A DNA stretch of 60,133 nt, taken from the NCBI GenBank assembly GCA_964058805.1, contig CAXKVV010000667.1:1-60133 (forward strand), written 5' to 3'. A program made the translations under genes and the position numbers. This document shows positions 47,301-58,580 of the stretch, piece by piece. The first letter of the stretch is position 1. Every line of letters starts with the position of its first letter. This DNA comes from Schoenoplectus triqueter. Lineage: Eukaryota > Streptophyta > Magnoliopsida > Poales > Cyperaceae. A model generated the notes under the pieces. The model was not told the origin of the DNA. It did not search any database and saw only the letters and a list, made by a program, of their open reading frames with translations.

Positions 47301-49415
47301 AACTTGTTTAAACAGTAGTTTCTAATGTATTTTACTTATGTTTTATGAAATCTTTGTGTCGTAGGATATTCATATCGAAGTGTTAATTGGACAATCTTAT
47401 AATAAGCAAAATTAAGAGTAATTACATTAATTTTCACAAAATGATGGGTATTTATGCGGCCAAAAATTTTAAAAAAGTCGAACAACTGGATTAAATAGCA
47501 GTTTTTAATGCATCTTACTTATATTTCGTGCAAAATAAGCATCATAGAAAATTCATATCGATGTTTTAATTCGATAGTATTATAATTTGCATAATTAGGA
47601 GTAATTATATTAATTTGCATGAAATTATATGCAGTTATGCGGAATAAATATTGTAAAATCTCAATCAACATGTTTAAACAGCTATTTTTAATGCATCTTA
47701 CTTATGTTTTGTGCAAAATTAGTGTCGTAGAATATTCATATCGATATTTTTATTGGATAATCTCCTAATAGGTATAATTATGAGTAATTATATTATGTTT
47801 TACGAAATTATATGTAGTAATGGACAATTACCTTAAACAACTTGGTTAAACAGCAGTTTGTAATGTATCTTATTTATGTTTTACGAAAATTTAGTCTCGT
47901 ACGATATTAATATCGAAGTGTTAATTGGACAATCTTACAATAGGCATAATTAGGAGTAAATTTATTAATTTGCACGAAATTTTGAGTATTTATTCAGCCA
48001 AAAATTAAAAAAGAATTAAACAACTTCTTTAAACAGCTTTTTAATGCATCTTACTTAATTTTTACGCAAAATTAGTGCCGTTGAACGTTCTTATCGATGT
48101 GTTAAATGGATAATCTTCTAATAGGCATAGTTAGGAGTATTTATATTAATTTTCACGAAATTATGTGTAGTTATGAGGTAAAAAATGTTAAAAATCTTAA
48201 ACAACTCGTTTGAACAGCAGTTTCTAATATATCTTACTTATGCTTTATGAAAAATTGGTATCGTCGGATATTCATTTCGAAGTGTTAATTGGAGAACCTC
48301 ATAATAGGCATAATTAGGAGTAATTATATTAATTTTAACGAAATTATGAGTAGCTAGGCGTCCAAAAATTTTGAAAATCTCAAACAACTTGTTTAAACAG
48401 CAGTTTTTAACACATATTCCATATGATTTGTGCAAAATTAGCATCATAGAATGTTCGTATCGAAGTTTTAATTGGAAAATCTTATAATAGGCATAATTAG
48501 GAGTGATTATATTAATTTGCACGAAATTATTTGTAGTTATGCGGCCTGAAATTTTGAAAAACTGAAATAACTTGTTTAAACAGTAGTTTCTAATGTATTT
48601 TACTTATGTTTTATGAAATCTTTGTGTCGTAGGATATTCATATCGAAGTGTTAATTGGACAATCTTACAATAGGCATAATTAAGAGTAATTACATTATTT
48701 TTCACAAAATGATGGGTATTTATGCGGCCAAAAATTTTAAAAAAGTCGAACAACTTGTTTAAATAGCAGTTTTTAATGCATCTTACTTATGTTTCGTGCA
48801 AAATAAGCATCATAGAAAATTCATATCGATGTTTTAATTCGATAGTATTATAATTTGCATAATTAGGAGTAATTATATTGATTTACATGAAATTATATGC
48901 AGTTATGCGGAATAAATATTTTAAAACCTCAATCAACATGTTTAAACAACTGTTTTTAATGCATCTGACTTATGTTTTGTGCAAAATTAGTGTCGTAGAA
49001 TATTCATATCGATATTTTAATTGGATAATCTCCTAATAGGTATAATTATGGGTAATTATATTAATTTTTACGAAATTATATGTAGTTATGGACAATTACC
49101 TTAAACAACTTGGTTAAACAGCAGTTTGTAATGTATCTTACTTATTGTTTACCCTTGAAAAATCTCAAGGATTAAACAACTGAATAATTAAGAATGAAAA
49201 TCAATTATCAATAATAAATCATAAGAAGAGGAAAGAAAAGAGCTAGGAAGAGAGGGACCACCAGCCAGAAGAAGTCGCTGCCGAATTCCGGAGCAACCCT
49301 ATTTGTCCCAAAATGACATTGTTTGCTTTTTTCCTGTACTGAAACAATTTAAAAGCAAAATGACATTGTTTGCTTTTTCCTATTTGACCAATTTTTGACT
49401 TTCTATTTTGACTAT

Positions 49416-49423
49416 TATAAAAA
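49416..49423 (+). promoter_or_regulatory. candidate TATA box of LTR D
   Basis: TATAAAAA, 270 bp inside the LTR 5' end and in LTR sense. AT-rich surroundings make chance occurrence possible. Confidence 0.3.
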
Positions 49424-49699
49424 TCCAAAAAATTCAAATAAAATTCTGAATAATGGCCAACTATTTTTCTATTATTTTTGTAAGTAATTTTCTACAAAAA
49501 TAAAGAGAGTTAAAAATAAAAATAAAATCACCTTTGTAATTGAGATAATAATAAAGGATATTATCTTGTTAATAAAATCAATAATAAATGCAATAATTCT
49601 TTCGCATTTTAGGGGTGATTAAAAGAACTCACACAAGAGGTGTAGAGCAACAGAGTATTTTTACATAAGTAATGTAACACTCAGAATAGTCAGTTAGTA

Positions 49700-50560
49700 A
49701 CAATTAGGACAAGAACATCCTAACACCTGCCAAGAAGACAATTGAGATAGTTACATCAACACTACGAGTGTGCTGACATCAAAAGGAGAACATTATGATG
49801 TCTGAAGAGGTGACATCACGATGACTGAAATTGATGATCCATTGATCATTAATACACTGACTATCTTCTAGGATTAGTAGTGTACAGATGAGGGATGAGG
49901 AGTATCTTTTGCAAAAAGACAATGATGCCCTTACATAAGGAATCGTTGTAATGATTCCTTGAATCGTTATACGATTCACTAAAGCGTTGTAACGATTTTT
50001 TAAATCGTTATACGGTTTAACATATCGTTGTAACGCTCTACAAGATGTTGGAAACTTTTTGACCTCTGTTGACCATCTCTGACAAGTCTGCCATTTTCAG
50101 GAAACGTTATAACGATATCTTGAATCGTTATAATGGTTGATAAGGTAGTAACACATTTTTGTCAATTGCTGATGAGTCATCACAATATGGTAGCTTTTGA
50201 ACTATTTTGTCTAGAAGCTCGACCATTGATAAACCTGTCTCAATATTAAACCAGCTAAGAGCCCAGAGTTTAATGTTATGCACAAGTTAACTCTGAATCT
50301 ATGAGTCGGCCTGGTGCTCAATACTCATGATTTAGTGGTGATCAAATATATTTCACACAAAGGGTGTGAAGTAACACGTTGATTTTGCACAAGTAATGCA
50401 ATATCCAGAACAGCCAGTCAAGACAAGAAGATCTCGACGCCCGTCGAAGAGTGACCAAGATTATGACACTAGCACAAGCAAAAGAACATCACGATGTCCA
50501 AGGATGTGATATCATGATGACTCCGTGTCATGAACAAGTAATTCATGACCAGTCAAGCTA
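49700..50560 (+). other. mixed hairpins in LTR D
   Basis: TTAGGA-caagaaca-TCCTAA (about 49706) has the CAAGAACA loop with new complementary arms. A further family with loop GTTATAC or GTTGTAAT: GGAATC/GATTCC (49939-49958), TGAATC/GATTCA (49960-49978), TAAATC/GGTTTA with one T.G (50001-50019) and AATC/GGTT (50123-50138). Also TTCACAC/GTGTGAA (about 50350) and GTCATGAA/TTCATGAC (about 50528). Noncoding. Confidence 0.6.
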
Positions 50561-50610
50561 GTAAGATCAAACTAATCCGTCGATAAGTTTGTCTTCTAGT
50601 CCAGAGGATC

Positions 50611-51474
50611 GAATCGTTCTATAGTAGATTCATCCTCAAACAATGGAATGAACCGTTCTGTAGTAGGTTCTTTCATTAACACATGCCTCAATGTCAAGCT
50701 GGCTCAGCGCTTCAGGTTTGATTTTATGTGCAGTTGTGTTCCTAGATTTATGGATCCACTTAGTGCCTGGAATCCATGATCTAGAAGATCAGCGAGATGA
50801 AACAAGTGGGCTAAATCCACCCATCTCCTGATTCACCAACCTCAAGAACAACCGGCTAAGTGCTTTGAGTTGTATTTTGTGTGATTGGTCATTGACTAGT
50901 AAAGATTGAACCGATCTGTAGTAGGTTCATCTTCTAGATCAATTAAGGTCGAGTCGATCTGTTAGTAGACTCACCTTCCATCCCTCCGTAGAGATTGATC
51001 TGATCTGTTAGTAAGGTCATCTCTCGAAGCGGTAAAGATTGAACTGATCTGTAGTAAGTTCATCTTCCTCTATCACAGAATGAACTGATCTGTTAGTAAG
51101 TTCATCTGTACCTATCATCAATCAGCGAACTGATCTGTAGTAAGTTCATCTATCCCCACTCCACGTAAGTTGAATCGATCTGTTAGTAGATTCAATTTAC
51201 ACTGCATCTGCATTCGTGAACTGATCCGTAGTAAGTTCACTTGTATCCTTTTTTTTACCTACTTTCATGAACTGATCTGTAGTAAGTTCATCTGTATCCT
51301 TGCTTCTAAAATCCCGAACTGATCTGTTAGTAAGTTCGTCTGTCAGCACTCTACGTAGGTTGAATTGATCTGTTTGTAGATTCAATTTGCACTGCACCCT
51401 AAAGATAGAATTGATCTGTTAGTAAATTCATCTTCTGTCATTCCTGCCTCACTCGACTGATCTGATCGTAAGTC
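50611..51474 (+). other. covarying stem-loop cluster in LTR D
   Basis: Fifteen stem-loops with loop GATCTGTAGTA, GATCTGTTAGTA or GTTCTGTAGTA. Arms: GAATC/GATTC (50611), GAACC/GGTTC (50650), TGAACC/GGTTCA (50907), GAGTC/GACTC (50951), TGATCT/AGGTCA with T.G (50996), TGAACT/AGTTCA (51040, 51081), GAACT/AGTTC (51127), TTGAATC/GATTCAA (51170), GTGAACT/AGTTCAC (51216), ATGAACT/AGTTCAT (51267), CGAACT/AGTTCG (51315), TTGAATT/GATTCAA with T.G (51360), GAATT/AATTC (51408) and GACT/AGTC (51455-51474). Both imperfect pairs are G.U on this strand, which is the LTR sense strand. Confidence 0.9.
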
Positions 51475-51628
51475 TAGAATGCTTCAGTGATCCTAATCAT
51501 TGAAGCGCGTGACCACTTGACCATCATTTAGCTATACTATTTGCTTCTCCTATTTAAAGATCTAGATGTGTCTCGAGGTTAACAGCCCAGGGTAATTAAC
51601 GGTGGGGGCTTGCGCCCACCGAAATCTA

Positions 51629-52741
51629 TTTTGCGCGCCCGGACTCGTTTTGGGCGGTACCGAGGGCGTCGGGTCCCGTTTTCATGTCTTGCGCGCACGG
51701 ACTCGTTTTCGACGGTACCGAGGGCCTCGGGTCTCGTTTTCAAGTTTTGCGCGCCCGGACTCATTTTCGACGGTACCGAGGGTGTCGTGTCTCGTTTTCT
51801 TGTTTTGCCTGCCCGGACTCGTTTTCGGCGGTACCGAGGGCGTCGGGTCCCGTTTTCATGTTTTGCGCGCCCGGACTCTTTTTCGGCGGTACCGAGGGCG
51901 TCTGGTCCCGTTTCCATGTTTTGCGCGCCCGGACTCATTTTCAACGGTACCGAGGGCCTTGGGTCTAGATTTCACGTTTTCCACGCCCGGACTCATTTTC
52001 GTCCGTACCGAGGGCGTCGTGTCTCGTTTTCTTGTTTTGCGCGACCGGACTCGTTTTTGGCGGTACCGAGGGCGTCGGGTCCCGTTTTTCATGTTTTGCG
52101 CGCCCGGACTCGTTTTCGACTTTACCGAGGGCCTCGGATCCTATTTTTAAGTTTTGCGCGCCCGGACTCGTTTTCGACGGTACCGATGGCGTCATGTCTC
52201 GTTTTCTTGTTTTGCCCGCCCGGACTCGTTTTCGGCGGTACCGAGGGCGTCGGGTCCCGTTTTCATGTTTTGCACGCCCGAACTCGTTTTCGACGTTAGC
52301 GAGGGCGTCGTGTCTCGTTTTCTTGTTTGGCGCGCCTGAACTCGTTTTCGGCTGTACCGAGGGCGTCGGGTCCCGTTTTCATGTTTTGTGCGCCCGGACT
52401 CGTTTTCGGCGGTACCGAGGGCATCGGGTCCCATTTTCATGTTTTGTACCCCCGGACTAGTTTTCGGCGGTCTCGAGGGCGTCGGGTCTCGTTTTAATGT
52501 TTTGCGCGCCCGGACTCATTTTCGGCGGTCTTGAGGGCGTCGGGTCCCGTTTTCGGCGGTACCGAGGGCGCCGGGTATCGTTTTCATGTTTTGCGCGCCC
52601 GAACTCATTTTCCGCGGTACCGAGGGCGTCGGGTCCCGTTTTAAAGTTTTGCGCGCGCGGACTAGTTTTCGGAGGTACCGAGGGCGTCGGGTCCTGTTTT
52701 CATGTTTTGCGCGCCCGAACTCGTTTTCGGCGGTACCGAGG
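51629..52741 (+). repeat. 58-bp satellite between LTRs D and C, forward orientation
   Basis: About 19 units, same orientation as 15555-18285. It joins truncated LTR D on the left and the intact 3' end of LTR C on the right. Confidence 0.95.
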
Positions 52742-53065
52742 TGTGCGACCCTTTTTCGCGCGCCGCCGCACCGCCGCCGGGCGATGGGTTCTGCGGAAGA
52801 AGGACACGGAGATCCCTCCCGAGCGTGCATCTGCATGGGTGTCGGCCGATTCTGCCGTTTAGAGATATTGGGATGCACATTCAGGGGGTTTTTTTTTAGT
52901 GATTGTGAGTTCTTGTAGATTCCGGTGGGCGCAAGCCCCCACCGTTAATTACCCTGGGCTACGAACCTCGAGGCACCTCTGGATCTTTGAAAGAGAGAAG
53001 CAAATAGTATAGTTAAGAGATGGGCAAGTGGTCGTCTAAGTTTATAAAAAGGGATCTACGGAAGA

Positions 53066-53652
53066 TGAACCTACAAACAGACCGGTTCAATCTAGGGAAG
53101 ACAAAACCTACAAACAGATCGGTTTTATCCTATGGGGACGAACCTACAAACAGACCGGTTCAGTCCATGCCACCTCGAGATGTAACCTTACCAACAGACC
53201 AGGTTAATCTCTTCATAGGGGGCTTGAGGTGAGTCTACATACAGACCGACTCGACCTCCGTTGATCTAGAAGATAAACCTACAAACAGACCGGTTCAATC
53301 TTAACTAGTCAACAACCAATCACACAAAATACAACTCGAAGCACTGAGCCGGTTGATCTTGAGGTTGGTGAATCAGGAGAAGGGTGGATATGGCCCACGT
53401 ATTTCTTCTCACTGATCTTCTAGATCATGAATTCGAAGCACTAAGCCGATTCATAAACCTAGGAAACACAATTGCACACAATGTCAAACCTGAAGCGCTG
53501 GGCCAGTTCAACATTGAGGCATGTGTTAGTGAAGGAACCTACCTACAGAACGGTTCACATTCACTGTTTTGTGGATGAATCTACCAACAGACCGATTCAA
53601 TCTCACATTCTCGGGGAATGAGTCGGGAGACAAACTCGTCGACGGACGAGTT
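53066..53652 (-). other. covarying stem-loop cluster in LTR C
   Basis: Eight stem-loops at 53066, 53103, 53140, 53183, 53231, 53275, 53535 and 53576, in the same order and with nearly the same arms as LTR B. A ninth, AACTCGTC gacg GACGAGTT (53633-53652), is fully paired, where B has a single G.U and A has the A-T version of the same pair. Confidence 0.85.
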
Positions 53653-54017
53653 CAGTCTTGCCAGCTCAAACGGTCATGAATTACTTGTTCATGACACCGA
53701 GTCATTAAGATGTCACTTCGCTTGGACATCGTAATGTTCTTCATCTTCAAAGTCGACATATCTCTCCATGCTGATGTCGTAGCTTTGGTCAATCTTCAAC
53801 GAACGTCAAGATGTTCTTGTCTCGACTAGTCATTCTATGGGTTGCATTACTTGTGCAAAATTACTATGTAGCCCTACACCCCTTTGTGTGAGCATATTCA
53901 ATCATGAGTTACTTGCTCATGGCAGCGAGTCATTAAGATGTCACCTCTCTAGGACATCGTAATGTTCTTCTTCTTCAGAGTCGACGTATATCTTCATGTT
54001 AGTATCGTAGCTCTGGT

Positions 54018-54230
54018 TTTTCTTCATCAAACATCAAGATGTTCCTGTCTCGATGTATCTTCTCAGGTTGCTATCGAAGCCTTAATCTTCTCACGTCAAG
54101 ATGTTCTTGTCTCAACGCATCTTCTTCATATTGCTATCGAAGCCTTAATCATCCCACGTCAAGATGTTCTTGTCTCAACGTATCTTATTATTCTTCATCA
54201 AGTGTCGAGATATTCTTGTCTCGACGTATC
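54018..54230 (-). other. repeated CAAGAACA-loop hairpins in LTR C
   Basis: Four units (about 54022, 54097, 54158 and 54203). Arms include ATCAAGA/TCTCGAT and GTCGAGA/TCTCGAC, both changed on the two sides together relative to the common GTCAAGA type. Confidence 0.5.
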
Positions 54231-54379
54231 TTTCTAAATGTTGTGCAAATATTCTCATGTGACTCTACACTCCTTGTGTGAGTATTTTTATTCATCTTAA
54301 AATACACAAAGCTCATATAATATCTCTTATTGTTATCTCTATTATAAAGGTGCATTTATTTATTATTATTATTATTATT

Positions 54380-54780
54380 ATTTATTCTATTTATCTATGT
54401 AGAAAATTATTTACAAAAATAATAAGAAAAGGGGTAGCTATTAACTTAGAATTTTATTTATATTTTTGGATTTTTTTATAATAGCTAAAATAGTAGAATT
54501 TTATTTTTATTATTTCTAAACTCTATTTATTCTATAGAAAATCACTTACTAAAATAACAGAAAATAAAATGGCTATGATTTTTATTTGTATTTTTAAAAT
54601 GTTCATAATAGCTAAAGTAATAGGATTTTATTATTATATTCTATCATATTGAAATACTATTCATTATGTAAGAATCATTTACAAAATTAAAAGATGGTTA
54701 GCTATACTATTTTACTATTATTATTTTTATTATATATTTTTTTTATTTTTAATATCTATAATAGCTAAAAAGAAATCATT
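54380..54780 (-). repeat. AT-rich degenerate tandem repeat, LTR C
   Basis: Counterpart of 7016-7400 and 26255-26640. Noncoding. Confidence 0.5.
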
Positions 54781-57268
54781 ACTAATATTCTATTCTATTT
54801 ATTATACTATTCATTATATCTATTTCTATTATTCCTATTTATTATCTATAGAAAAATATAAGATTTTTTATTATTATTTGAAAATAGTCATAAGAGGTGA
54901 AATTCATTATATTTTTATTACAACTATCATTTTTATTACATTTTACTCATCAAAAGTATATATTTTTTTATTGTATATGTTTGTATAGAAATAAAAGAAA
55001 TATAATTCATATTATAAAACTATATTATTATTTTTATTATAAAAGAAAATGCATTTTACTATTTATTACCATGGTAGTATATTTTTGTATTTTGTGCTAT
55101 TTATTTCTATATCTATTATTATATTTTTTATTTATCAAAGAATATAGCTAATCTCATTTTTTATTATAGTATATTACTATTACTATTATTATTTCATGGA
55201 AAATCACTTGAAAAATTACTAAAATATATCTAGTTATTATTTATGATTTTTATTTGTATTTTTGGAATTTTTATAGTATTTAAAATGGCAAGTCAAAGCT
55301 AAGTCAACTATATCAATATATGTAATGTCTTTTGCTTTTAAATTGTTTTACCATGATTACATTTTTAAAACTGGAATATTATTGTATAGAAAAATAGTAT
55401 GAAAAATAAGAAAATTTTAGAAACAAATTTGAGTCAATTTGGAGTTCAATAGCATTTTCAAATCATTTATTTACTCCATATTATTACTATTCTGTTATTA
55501 TTTAATTAATGGGCCTAATCTGGGCCGCCAGATTCGCTCCAAGATTAGCGATCATCTTTCAGATAGTTCTATTCTTATTTGGGCCGCCGGATATGCCTCA
55601 AGATTAATTCGTATTAGATGGACGGCCCAGATTCATATTCATATCTCTGTTTAATGCGACGCTTTTCTTCGCGCGTCCGATCCCTTCAAGATTCACACAC
55701 GCGCGTCAATATCCGTGCTGCTGCGATTCTCTGACTCCCCAGTCAACATGAGTTCCAAGATTCGTGCTATTGGCGACGCCGGCGACTGCGGCCATCTCCC
55801 TCCGATCAGGAGACTGCCTCAGGGTCGTCTTGCCGTGAGGGGTCGATCTACAGCGTTTGATTAATGATCTGTGCGGTGAATCGCATGGTATGCCAATGCC
55901 AGATGGGTTGATTTGGTACCAATCGGTACCGAATCTTAATTCTTAGAAATTCAATGGAATTGATCAATACTTTGTACAATTAGATACCCTGTTTACATCG
56001 TTTATGTATGTTGACATGGATTAACATGACTATTGTAGCTCTAATCGACTCAATGAATCATACTTGACAAATGCTACTCGGGGTATAGTGGTGCAGTTCG
56101 GTACCGAAGGTATAGACACGAATTGTAACCAAATTTAACGATGTTTTTGGCAATTCAGAGTTGATAATGCATCGTTTAACATGTCTATAGGAATCTAGCT
56201 GACATTACATATCTAATTTGTATGATAATTACATTATGAGCTAATGAAATTGACACAGTGCAGCGTCGCCCGATACCGATCGTCTTTCACTCAAAATTCC
56301 GACTATTCATCCACTCTCAATGCGACTTATGCACCTAATATGCTTTATAATGACAATTATGACTGAGCTATATCCAATTATGCATGCAATCTTCCCTAAT
56401 CTCAAGTCTGGAACTAGATTGAACTGGTACGACGCGGCAACATGCAGAAAATCATGAATTCAGTCGAGTTCTCAAGTTGAAACTGAGATCAATCGACTTT
56501 GAACAACACTACAACCTTGAATACATAAGATACAAACACAAACTGAGATGAATTTGACGTTTAAACAAAGAATCAAACCAAAAATCTTCACTGGTATCGA
56601 GTTCTCAGGTTTTAACCGAGATCAATCGATTTAACCAGCTCAATTACAACCCCTGTGATCAAAATTCATTCAAGAAATGAAGCAAATACAAGGATCAAAT
56701 CAAGAAATTCACAAAGAAAAGAATAGAAAGGTGAAAATCGAAAGAAACAATAGAAAATTCACTGGAAATTACACTGTTATTTCAATAGAAGCTTGAATTA
56801 CATACCTTTCCTTTGAATTACCACAAATCAAGCTTCCAAATCGCTAATTGACTGTGATCCAAGAGTGACAGAGCTCTCTTCTTGAAGGATTGAAGAAATT
56901 CAATCGAGTTCTCAAGTTTGCAACTGAGATCAATCGATTCTATTACTTCTTCTTCCTATTCTTGCTCTCTTTCTCTCTGTCTCTCACTATTAGCTCTCAA
57001 ATGGGTGTTTATATGCTCTATGCTTGCGTGTGTATTGCCTCTCTTTGTTCTGTGTGTGTAATTGGTTTATATAAGCAATTGAGATGGTGTACCAAATGAA
57101 TTAGAGCCATACACCACTTATACACCATCAGTTGAACTCACTTGGCTCATGAACATGGTTCTTCAATTCTGTTAGTGTTTCTGTTATGATGTGGGCCCCA
57201 TTCAAGCGAATCCAAAGTTCAAACCTTTGGCTGTTGACCATGTTTGACTCACATCTCATATGCTGCTA
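54781..57268. other. LTR C middle, no gene seen
   Basis: AT-rich to about 55500, then mixed sequence. Carries the bulged CTC-A-AGTT/AACT-GAG hairpins (about 56470 and 56915), the GGTT/AACC variant (about 56605), and GGTACC dyads including TTCGGTACCGAA near 56098. Confidence 0.5.
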
Positions 57269-57302
57269 GAACCTTCTAGAACATCTAAACATACTATATA
57301 TA
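57269..57302 (+). promoter_or_regulatory. heat shock element plus TATA, antisense strand, LTR C
   Basis: GAACCTTCTAGAA gives three perfect alternating nGAAn boxes (57269-57281); TATATATA follows at 57295-57302. Same layout as A and B, with the exon ATG at 57813. Confidence 0.55.
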
Positions 57303-57812
57303 CTCATTCCAATGTATCTAGAGCATTCATTCATCCTCTGCCATTGTTATCTTCTTCCAAAGCTCAAAGCTTTATTACCCGATTCCATCTCTCGGCCAAC
57401 AACATACCTCCACCATCCAATTGATAATCTCCATCACCTAAACAGCATCGTGAGGGTGCATAGAGGCTGCCAGCATTGGTAATTCGAGCTGAGAGTGCAA
57501 GGTTTCAAATTTCATCAATTTGCCCGATTTTATCACTCCTTCTCAATTGCTTCAATTCATCCCCTAATTGCTGCTTCTTTCTTCATCTACAGCGTCGCCT
57601 AAGCACGTGGAGAAGTTTTGCATCATCAATTTTGGATTCTGAAGTAGGAATTGAAGTGCTTCATCAATTGCCCGAGGTATTCATCTCTCTCAATCACCTT
57701 ATTCACTTGTTGTTTTTCAATTCTGATCAATTGCACATACTCTTCCATGTATAGGCTAACTCTGGGTGAAAGGAATTGGAGTTGCGAGCTTTGGAGAGCT
57801 TGATCACCTCTA

Positions 57813-57951
57813 ATGGCGCCTTCTGCCTCGTCGAGAAGAAGGAAGAAGAGAGGGAGGGGAGAAGGAGAAGAGAAAGAGGAGGGTGCGTCCGGCGCACAGA
57901 GTCCACAGCTAGGTGGGACCCATAGTCAGAGAGGCAACACGAGTGAGCCAG
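57813..57951 (+). CDS. short basic first exon with splice donor, LTR C
   Basis: 46 codons plus one base to CCAG|GTACAC, starting MAPSASSRRRKKRGRG. Nearly identical to the LTR B exon, with a few substitutions and no frameshift. If an element lies beyond the right edge, its downstream exon would be there. Function unknown. Confidence 0.45.
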
Positions 57952-58194
57952 GTACACACCGCTTCTTTCTTTTGATTTAAATCTCTGATTAGATCTGTGT
58001 ATAGGCTAGGTGCATGATTGCCTGTGTGAGCTATACATTCATAAACCTGACAAATGGGCCCCACATGTAAGTATATGAATCTCGGCCCATTAGTCCAGCT
58101 GTGGATTAGTTAACTCCCTGTTTAGATTTAATCAATCTGACTTGGCACACTCTGATAGGTCCACTTGTTTAATCAATCTATTAATTATCTGTTA

Positions 58195-58580
58195 TAGTAT
58201 GCTGAGGTGGCTCTGTAGTGTAGTGCCATGTGGCTTAGTCCCCTGTGATGTGGCCCCAATAGTTAGCTGCCATATGGCACTTGGAGTGTTGAGGTGTGAT
58301 GCCATGGTGTTGCCATGTGGCACTGGGAGGGTGAAGTGGCCCTGTGGTGTAGAGCCATGTGGCACTGGGGTAGTGAGATGGCCTCCTCTGGCTGTGCCAT
58401 GTGGCACAGGGTTGGGTTAAGTGGACCTCTGGTGTGGTGCCATGTGGCACTAGGGTGGTGAGGTGGCCCACTGGCTGTCTGCCACGTGGCACTAAGGTGG
58501 GGCCCACCTGTCAGTGACTCATACCTGGGTGGGGCCCACTTGCTGACATGGCCCAATGAGAGGCTGCCACGTGGCACACC
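58195..58580. repeat. GTGG minisatellite with G-box palindromes, LTR C
   Basis: Same units as 29875-30245, including GCCATGTGGCAC repeats and two TGCCACGTGGCA palindromes near its right end. Confidence 0.65.

Larger units (their letters stand above)
32891..49145. repeat. AT-rich satellite, 181-bp monomers in 7-mer higher-order repeats
   Basis: Monomer landmarks (AAACAG and variants) fall every 175-185 bp. Seven variants recur in fixed order, seen from 33905: cagcagtttg, cagctttttaatgc, gaacagcagtttct, cagcagtttttaac, cagtagtttct, aatagcagttttt, cagctgttttt. The order repeats every 1267-1268 bp; AAACAG at 33904 and 49116 are exactly 12 periods apart. Conserved parts include TAGAATATTCATATCGATG and TAGGCATAATTAGGAGTAAT. 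Monomer length, AT-richness and higher-order structure are typical of centromeric satellites, though centromere function is inferred. Repeated minus-strand frames of 65-111 codons are shadows of the repeat. Confidence 0.95.
49146..51628 (+). mobile_element. LTR D, plus orientation, 3' end missing
   Basis: Begins TGTTTACCCTTGA directly after satellite ending CTTACTTAT. Its 3' part contains the reverse complement of segments shared by A, B and C, including the PBS-stem arm (about 51510-51560) and the CCCAGGGTAATTAACGGTGG block (51588-51607). It stops at GAAATCTA, about 185 bp short of GGGTCGCACA, and 58-bp satellite starts at once. Only 2.5 kb against 7.3 kb, so it is either a short subfamily or internally deleted. 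A TATAAAAA occurs at 49416-49423. No coding region. Confidence 0.8.

Noticed and set aside
34294..48522. Recurring minus-strand frames of 65-111 codons in the AT satellite
   Set aside because: They recur at the HOR period, have no ATG context or domain, and their changes follow satellite variation.
50001..51480. Hairpins as tRNA genes or miRNA precursors
   Set aside because: No cloverleaf or A/B boxes; stems of 5-7 bp are far too short for plant miRNA precursors.
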